Below, piece after piece: positions 5,039 to 9,354 of a stretch of DNA of 9,354 nucleotides. Source of the stretch: CALIKW01 sp038998005 (GTDB lineage Archaea; Aenigmatarchaeota; Aenigmatarchaeia; CG10238-14; SCSR01). A program made the position numbers and the translations under genes. The stretch is taken from assembly GCA_038998005.1 (NCBI GenBank), contig JAVZIY010000026.1:1-9354 (forward strand), in the 5' to 3' direction. The first letter of the stretch is position 1. Each line of letters opens with the position of its first letter. The notes under the pieces are model-generated. The model made no database searches and was not told the DNA's origin. It was given only the letters and a program-made list of their open reading frames with translations.

Positions 5039-8000
5039 ATGGGCTATACTCTAATAATTGCAGAAAAGCCAGACGCAGCTAGAAGGATTGCTGAAGCCTT
5101 AGCTGATAAAAAGCCTAAAGTTATAAGAAGGAATGAAGTAGAATTTTATGAATTTACTGTTAATGGAAAAAAGCATGTTTGCGTTCCTGCTGTCGGCCAT
5201 TTATTTGTTCTTTCTCCTCCAAAAACAAACAAAGGATGGAGCTATCCAATTTTTTCTTATGAATGGGTTCCAACCTATACAAAAAAAGGAACTGAATGGA
5301 CAAGAAAATATTTTGAAAATATTAAAGATTTGGTTGAAGGTGCTGATGAATTTATAGATGCTGCAGATGTTGATACTGAGGGTGAAGTTTTACTTTACAA
5401 TATTCTTAGATTTATTTGCGGTGTAAAAGATGCTAAAAGAATACAATTTTCAACCTTAACAAAAGATGAACTTGTTGAGGCATACAGAAATATGTCAAGC
5501 CATATTCTTTTCCCTATGCTTGAAAGTGGTTTGACAAGGCATGAGCTTGACTGGCTTTGGGGAATTAACTTAACAAGAGCTTTAACTCTTGCTCTTAAAA
5601 GTCAGGCTGAAAAAGGTTTTGCAATTTTGTCAGCAGGAAGAGTTCAAAGCCCAACTTTAAACTTGCTTTTAGAGAGAGAGCTCGAGATAAGGAAGTTTAA
5701 ACCAAAGCCTTTCTGGCAACTTGAGCTAAAAGGAAAAGTTGATAATCAAGAAATAATTGCGATGCACGAGAAGGATAAATTTTGGAAAAAAGAGGAAGTT
5801 GATAAAGTTTTGAAAAATTGTGAAGGGAAGGATGCTGTAGTTAAAGATGTAAAGAAAAGAGAATATAAGCAAAAGCCTCCATTTCCTTTTAACACAACAG
5901 ACTTGCAAGCAGAGGCTTATTCACAATTCAAATTCTCTCCCACACAGACTTTGCAAATAGCAGAATCACTCTACCAAATGGGAGCGATCTCGTATCCTAG
6001 GTCATCAAGTCAAAAAATTCCGTCTAGAATCGGCTACGAAAAACTTCTAAAAGCTTTAGCAACTTTAAGACTGTATGAAAAATTTACCAATGAATTGCTT
6101 AAAAAAGAAAAGTTAATCCCTCATGAAGGACCTCGCGAGGATCCTGCACATTATGCTGTGATAGCTACTTGGGAACCTCCAGATTTAAGCAAGCTTACCC
6201 CCCAACAAAGGAAGCTTTATGATTTGATTGTAAGAAGAACTTTAGCAACTTTTGCTGAAGAAGCTTTAAGAGAAAGCATAAGCGCAATTTTAGCTATAGA
6301 TGATAATAAATTTATTGCAAGTGGAAAGAGAACGATAAAGCCAGGGTGGACAGAAATCTATTCTCCTTACCTAGCTTTTGAAGAGCAAATCCTTCCTGAG
6401 TTTAAAGTTGGACAATCTGTTAAGGTTATTAAAATAAACTTACTTTCAAAACAAACTCAACCTCCTCCAAGGTATACTCAAGGAAGTATAATAAAAGAAA
6501 TGGAAAAGAGAAATCTTGGCACAAGATGCATAACAGGAGATACAAAAATTCCAGTCCTTATAAATCATAAAATGAGAGAAGTTGAGATCGAAAAACTTTT
6601 TGACGAAAATAATTCTCTTAATGGTGGGAATGAAAAAATTTTAATCAATTCAAGTAACATGTGTTTTTGTATTAATGATTACAATTTAACAACATCTAAA
6701 TTCACTTTAATAAGTAGAAGAAAACTTGAGAAAGACGAGAAAGTATTTGAAATTACTTTTGAAGATGGGAGCAAAATAAAATTAACCGAAGAACATCCTG
6801 TCCTTGTTTATGACAAAAGCAATTTTGTTTATGTGCCAACTAAAAACTTTTCAAAAGAAGTAACTGTATGTTCTTCTTTTCATTATGAAAAATTTGGTAA
6901 GAGAATAAACTTTAAAGATTTCGTCAAAAAGTTAGATTCCAAGTCAAAAATTTACGGACATATAGAATTAAAAAAATGGAGGAATTGCAAAAAAATCACC
7001 CAAAAAAATTTTGGAAAAAGGATGGGGGTAAGACAATCAACAATTGCAAACTGGGAGAAAAAGAAATTATTGCCACTTTGGGTATGGTCTAAGATAGATT
7101 TACCCGAACCCAAAGTAATTTACTCTGTTAACAAGAAAATTGCACTTAAAAATCCATTCCCTTTAACTGTTTCGTCCTCGTTGATTAGGATTGTTTCACA
7201 TTTAATAGGCGATGATTCTTTGGACAGAAAAAAACTGAAAAAAGAAAATTGTTTTGATTTCAGATATACAAATAAAAACTTAGACCTTGTTAAACTATTT
7301 GTTAAAGATTTGGAGAAAAATTTCAAAATAAATAAAGAATTTAAAATAAAGACGGATAAAAAAGATAAGAATAAGTTCTATGTTCAAATACCAGCAGTAA
7401 TAGGTAGAACTCTTGGCATTCTATTTAAAGGCCTTATCTCAAAAAAGGTAAATATCGATAAAAATTTTTATCCAGATTTTATAGGTGCTATATTTGATGA
7501 CGAAGGTCATGCCTACAAGAATGAAACAAAAATCTTTATTTCTAATACTAATTTTTCCTTAGTAAAAAATCTGGAAAAGTATCTAAAGATACTAGGGTTA
7601 AAACCGTATGTAAGAGAAGAAAATCCAAAACACAGGAAAAGAAATTGGGCAAAAAGTTACAAAATATATCTTTATGGAAGAGATGTAGCAAAATTCTTAG
7701 AATTAATTCCATTTTTCCATAAAAGAAAAAAGGAAAGGATAATAGAGAATTTAAGTAAAAATTATTTTTATCATGGAAAACCATATCTCTTGTTAGAAAA
7801 AAAAGTATTTGCGTCCTTGCCAAAAGATGGTGCAACTCTTAAAGAAATAGTCTTAATAACTGGTTTATCTCCAAATACTATAAAGACTTGCTTGAAAAAC
7901 TTGAGGAAATACGGATATGTAGGTATGAAAGTTATAGGTATTTCTGAACCATCTAGAAAGAAAATACTTTATATTCCACTAAAAGAATGTTATAAGACAT

Positions 8001-8746
8001 TTTATTCTTTACTTGGAGAAAAAGTGATATCTTCAACCTTATTTACAAAAACTGTTAAAAACGTTAGGGAAGTAAACTATGATGGCTATGTATATGACAT
8101 AACTAATCTGCCCCTATCTAATTTCATTCTTGGTAATAATGTTGTTGTACATAATTCAACAAGGGCAGAAATTTTGCAAACTCTTTACGACAGGAAATAT
8201 ATTTTTGGAAAAAGTATTCAAGTCACAAAGTTAGGAGAAATTGTAGCAAAAACTTTGAGGAAGTTTGTTCCAAGCATAGTTAGCGAAGAACTTACAAGAC
8301 ATTTTGAAAAGGAAATGGACCAAGTTTTTAATGGTAAAAAGAAAAAGGAAAAAGTTGTGGAAGAAGCAAAGAAAGTTTTAAGTGAAATTCTTGAAGAATT
8401 CAAGAGTAAAGAAGATAAAATCGGCAAGAAATTACTAGAAGGTTTGGTCATTTCTAGAAAGGAGGAAAGAAAAATTGGTATATGTCCAAACTGTGGTGGT
8501 GAGCTAAGAATTATTTTTTCAAGAGCGAGCGGTAAACGCTTTGTTGGTTGTTCAAACTATCCAAAATGTAAGACAGGATTTCCTTTACCCTTAGTTGGTC
8601 AAATAACTTCACTTAATAAAAACTGTGAAGTTTGTGGCTTGCCAATGATTCAAGTTTGGAGAAAGGGAAAAAGACCCTTTAGAATGTGCATTAACCCAAA
8701 ATGCAAAACAAAAGAAAATTGGAATAAAAATAAAACTAAATCCTAG
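5039..8746 (+). CDS. topA: DNA topoisomerase I (type IA), interrupted by an intein
   Basis: This type IA topoisomerase relaxes negatively supercoiled DNA by a reversible single-strand break through a 5'-phosphotyrosine. The precursor is 1235 aa; removing the intein (497-1039) leaves 692 aa, a usual archaeal length. Toprim domain: LIIAEKP 5-11 with Glu9, and DVDTEGE 110-116 with its acidic metal-binding residues. TRHELDWLWGINLTRALT lies at 166-183. The active-site tyrosine is Tyr319 in AISYPRSSSQKIP (316-328). The conserved NLGTR/STRAEI motif holds the intein. The C-terminus has two four-cysteine zinc ribbons: Cys1149, 1152, 1171, 1177 and Cys1196, 1199, 1217, 1222. The start is ATG, near-leaderless from the TATA-like box at 5010 or using GGAG at 5025. 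Every key residue is present, so after splicing the enzyme should be active. It is 30 bases after the coiled-coil gene, and its last 11 bases overlap the opposite gene. Confidence 0.95.
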   Translation: MGYTLIIAEKPDAARRIAEALADKKPKVIRRNEVEFYEFTVNGKKHVCVPAVGHLFVLSPPKTNKGWSYPIFSYEWVPTYTKKGTEWTRKYFENIKDLVEGADEFIDAADVDTEGEVLLYNILRFICGVKDAKRIQFSTLTKDELVEAYRNMSSHILFPMLESGLTRHELDWLWGINLTRALTLALKSQAEKGFAILSAGRVQSPTLNLLLERELEIRKFKPKPFWQLELKGKVDNQEIIAMHEKDKFWKKEEVDKVLKNCEGKDAVVKDVKKREYKQKPPFPFNTTDLQAEAYSQFKFSPTQTLQIAESLYQMGAISYPRSSSQKIPSRIGYEKLLKALATLRLYEKFTNELLKKEKLIPHEGPREDPAHYAVIATWEPPDLSKLTPQQRKLYDLIVRRTLATFAEEALRESISAILAIDDNKFIASGKRTIKPGWTEIYSPYLAFEEQILPEFKVGQSVKVIKINLLSKQTQPPPRYTQGSIIKEMEKRNLGTRCITGDTKIPVLINHKMREVEIEKLFDENNSLNGGNEKILINSSNMCFCINDYNLTTSKFTLISRRKLEKDEKVFEITFEDGSKIKLTEEHPVLVYDKSNFVYVPTKNFSKEVTVCSSFHYEKFGKRINFKDFVKKLDSKSKIYGHIELKKWRNCKKITQKNFGKRMGVRQSTIANWEKKKLLPLWVWSKIDLPEPKVIYSVNKKIALKNPFPLTVSSSLIRIVSHLIGDDSLDRKKLKKENCFDFRYTNKNLDLVKLFVKDLEKNFKINKEFKIKTDKKDKNKFYVQIPAVIGRTLGILFKGLISKKVNIDKNFYPDFIGAIFDDEGHAYKNETKIFISNTNFSLVKNLEKYLKILGLKPYVREENPKHRKRNWAKSYKIYLYGRDVAKFLELIPFFHKRKKERIIENLSKNYFYHGKPYLLLEKKVFASLPKDGATLKEIVLITGLSPNTIKTCLKNLRKYGYVGMKVIGISEPSRKKILYIPLKECYKTFYSLLGEKVISSTLFTKTVKNVREVNYDGYVYDITNLPLSNFILGNNVVVHNSTRAEILQTLYDRKYIFGKSIQVTKLGEIVAKTLRKFVPSIVSEELTRHFEKEMDQVFNGKKKKEKVVEEAKKVLSEILEEFKSKEDKIGKKLLEGLVISRKEERKIGICPNCGGELRIIFSRASGKRFVGCSNYPKCKTGFPLPLVGQITSLNKNCEVCGLPMIQVWRKGKRPFRMCINPKCKTKENWNKNKTKS
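6527..8155 (+). mobile_element. Intein in TopA with LAGLIDADG endonuclease and two HTH regions
   Basis: An in-frame 543-residue insertion splits TopA between Arg496 and Ser1040; the host reads on as NLGTR-STRAEI. Intein numbering: block A CITGDTKIPV 1-10 with nucleophile Cys1; block B LTEEHPVLV 86-94 with Thr87 and His90; block F YVYDITNL 521-528; block G VVVHN ending in His542-Asn543, followed by Ser+1. The usual block F His (HNF) is a Ser here (SNF, 531-533). The core carries a two-motif LAGLIDADG homing endonuclease: RIVSHLIGDDSL 221-232 and DFIGAIFDDEGHA 317-329, each with acidic residues. An XRE-like helix-turn-helix is at about 151-180, and a winged-helix-like segment at about 424-470. 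Both splicing and homing parts look intact, so it may still be mobile. Boundaries are firm to the residue. Confidence 0.95.
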
Positions 8747-9272
8747 CCTCAAAAATTTCTTCTCTTTTCAAGTCATAAAGTCTTCCTTGAAGAATTTTTG
8801 AGATATTTTCTTGAGAAATTTTTGTTTTGAGCATATTCTTAACCAACTTCCCAACTTTTTGTTTTGTTTGATAAATTCCATTATATCTTTTGTAACCTTT
8901 ATGAGTCACCGGTTTCATTCTTTTAACTATTTTTACTATTTCCTTTTCATGCATTTTATAAGAAAATATCGCTTTCATTATGTAAAATGCAATCTGATTG
9001 CAAACATAAATTTTTTCTGGCTTATAATTAGAGCTTTGAAAAAGGATTATGTCAAGGCATTCTTTTCCAAGCAAACTCCAGCAACCATTCCCATTTTTGT
9101 TGTTTCCATTTGGTTGATAAAAAGCTATGCCACACCAGTCGAGCAATTCAACATTTTCATTTTTTACACCAACCCCAGCCCCTATAAGAGTAATTTTCCT
9201 TTTTTGTTTGTCATATAAATTTAGAAAACTTACAGTTTCATCAACATAAAAATTTCTGTCTAATCCCTGCAT
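8736..9272 (-). CDS. Unrecognised 178-residue protein, convergent with topA
   Basis: I do not recognise this family. From ATG 9272, an N-terminal part contains KITLIGAGVGVKN (26-38) and a Gly/Asn-rich loop, FYQPNGNNKNGNGCW (51-65). A hydrophobic middle, PEKIYVCNQIAFYIMKAIF (85-103), follows, and then a strongly basic C-terminal half (about 109-170) rich in Lys and Arg. There are four Cys (47, 64, 72, 91), not paired as a zinc finger. The basic tail with helices such as SQENISKILQGRLYDLKREE (153-172) could bind nucleic acid, which is only a guess. No SD site is seen; a weak TATA-like ATTTAATT at 9295-9302 is centred about 27 bases upstream, so a leaderless mRNA is possible. The opposite strand is also open across 8811-9218, but its product is the Phe/Ile-rich kind expected of an antisense frame, so I prefer this strand. 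Confidence 0.65.
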   Translation of the reverse strand: MQGLDRNFYVDETVSFLNLYDKQKRKITLIGAGVGVKNENVELLDWCGIAFYQPNGNNKNGNGCWSLLGKECLDIILFQSSNYKPEKIYVCNQIAFYIMKAIFSYKMHEKEIVKIVKRMKPVTHKGYKRYNGIYQTKQKVGKLVKNMLKTKISQENISKILQGRLYDLKREEIFEARI

Positions 9273-9294
9273 CCATTTAATATTTAAAAAAAGG

Positions 9295-9302
9295 AATTAA
9301 AT
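9295..9302 (-). promoter_or_regulatory. Weak TATA-like box for the 8736-9272 gene
   Basis: On the minus strand this reads ATTTAATT, centred about 27 bases before the ATG at 9272, the same spacing as at prs and topA. A better-looking TATTTAAA at 9281-9288 is too close to the ATG. The surrounding DNA is nearly all A and T, so a chance match is quite possible. Confidence 0.3.
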
Positions 9303-9354
9303 CAGATTCTGTAAAATAAAAAATATTTTTGAAAATAAAAAAATTTATTTTTTT
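9303..9354. other. Low-complexity AT-rich end of the window
   Basis: A/T homopolymer-like runs with almost no G or C and no start codon leading to an open frame. This is probably the intergenic region upstream of the last gene. I see no RNA gene or repeat in it. Confidence 0.5.

Noticed and set aside
6527..8155. A separate endonuclease gene or a group I intron in topA
   Set aside because: The frame is open throughout, begins with Cys, ends His-Asn-Ser, and carries splicing blocks A, B, F and G. That is an intein, not an intron or free gene.
8811..9218. A plus-strand gene opposite the 8736-9272 gene
   Set aside because: Its product is Phe/Ile/Asn-rich with no domain, as expected from reading antisense to an AT-rich gene. 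The minus-strand frame is longer and more protein-like.
9281..9288. TATTTAAA as the promoter of the last gene
   Set aside because: Its centre is only about 12 bases before the ATG at 9272, too close for the archaeal 26-27 base rule, and no later in-frame start fits.

Overview
The window is AT-rich archaeal DNA. The evidence is a Hef-type (XPF/FANCM-like) helicase and nuclease pair, a COG2433/DUF460 protein, an archaeosortase, an archaeal type IA topoisomerase carrying an intein, TATA-like boxes about 26-27 bases before several start codons, and GGTGA Shine-Dalgarno (SD) sites. TGA and TAG both act as stops, so the code is standard. The small, overlapping, compact genes and low GC suggest a DPANN-type archaeon (Pacearchaeota/Woesearchaeota/Nanoarchaeota-like). 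That placement is inference; archaeal origin is well supported.

Layout. Bases 1-445 (minus strand) hold the N-terminal part of ribose-phosphate pyrophosphokinase, cut by the window edge. A short divergent promoter region (446-498) separates it from a plus-strand run of six genes: a Hef-like SF2 helicase (499-2040); a separate XPF-type nuclease with a tandem helix-hairpin-helix (2105-2761); a short RNase H/RuvC-fold COG2433 protein that appears to start at CTG (2766-3254); an archaeosortase/exosortase family membrane protein (3244-3819); a 401-residue coiled-coil protein (3803-5008); and DNA topoisomerase I (5039-8746) interrupted by a 543-residue intein (6527-8155). An unrecognised minus-strand gene (8736-9272) converges on topA and overlaps its end by 11 bases. 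The last 82 bases are low-complexity AT.

How they fit together. Helicase and nuclease together equal one euryarchaeal Hef protein split in two, expected to process stalled forks and branched DNA. The nuclease, COG2433, archaeosortase and coiled-coil genes are tightly coupled (gaps or overlaps of 4 to 17 bases) and probably form one operon. TopA follows after 30 bases and has its own TATA-like box, so it may be transcribed both with the operon and alone. A membrane sorting enzyme sitting between DNA-repair genes and a coiled-coil gene is the least expected part of the arrangement. The other notable points are the split Hef, the probable CTG start, and the large topA intein with a homing-endonuclease core and two added DNA-binding helix-turn-helix regions.
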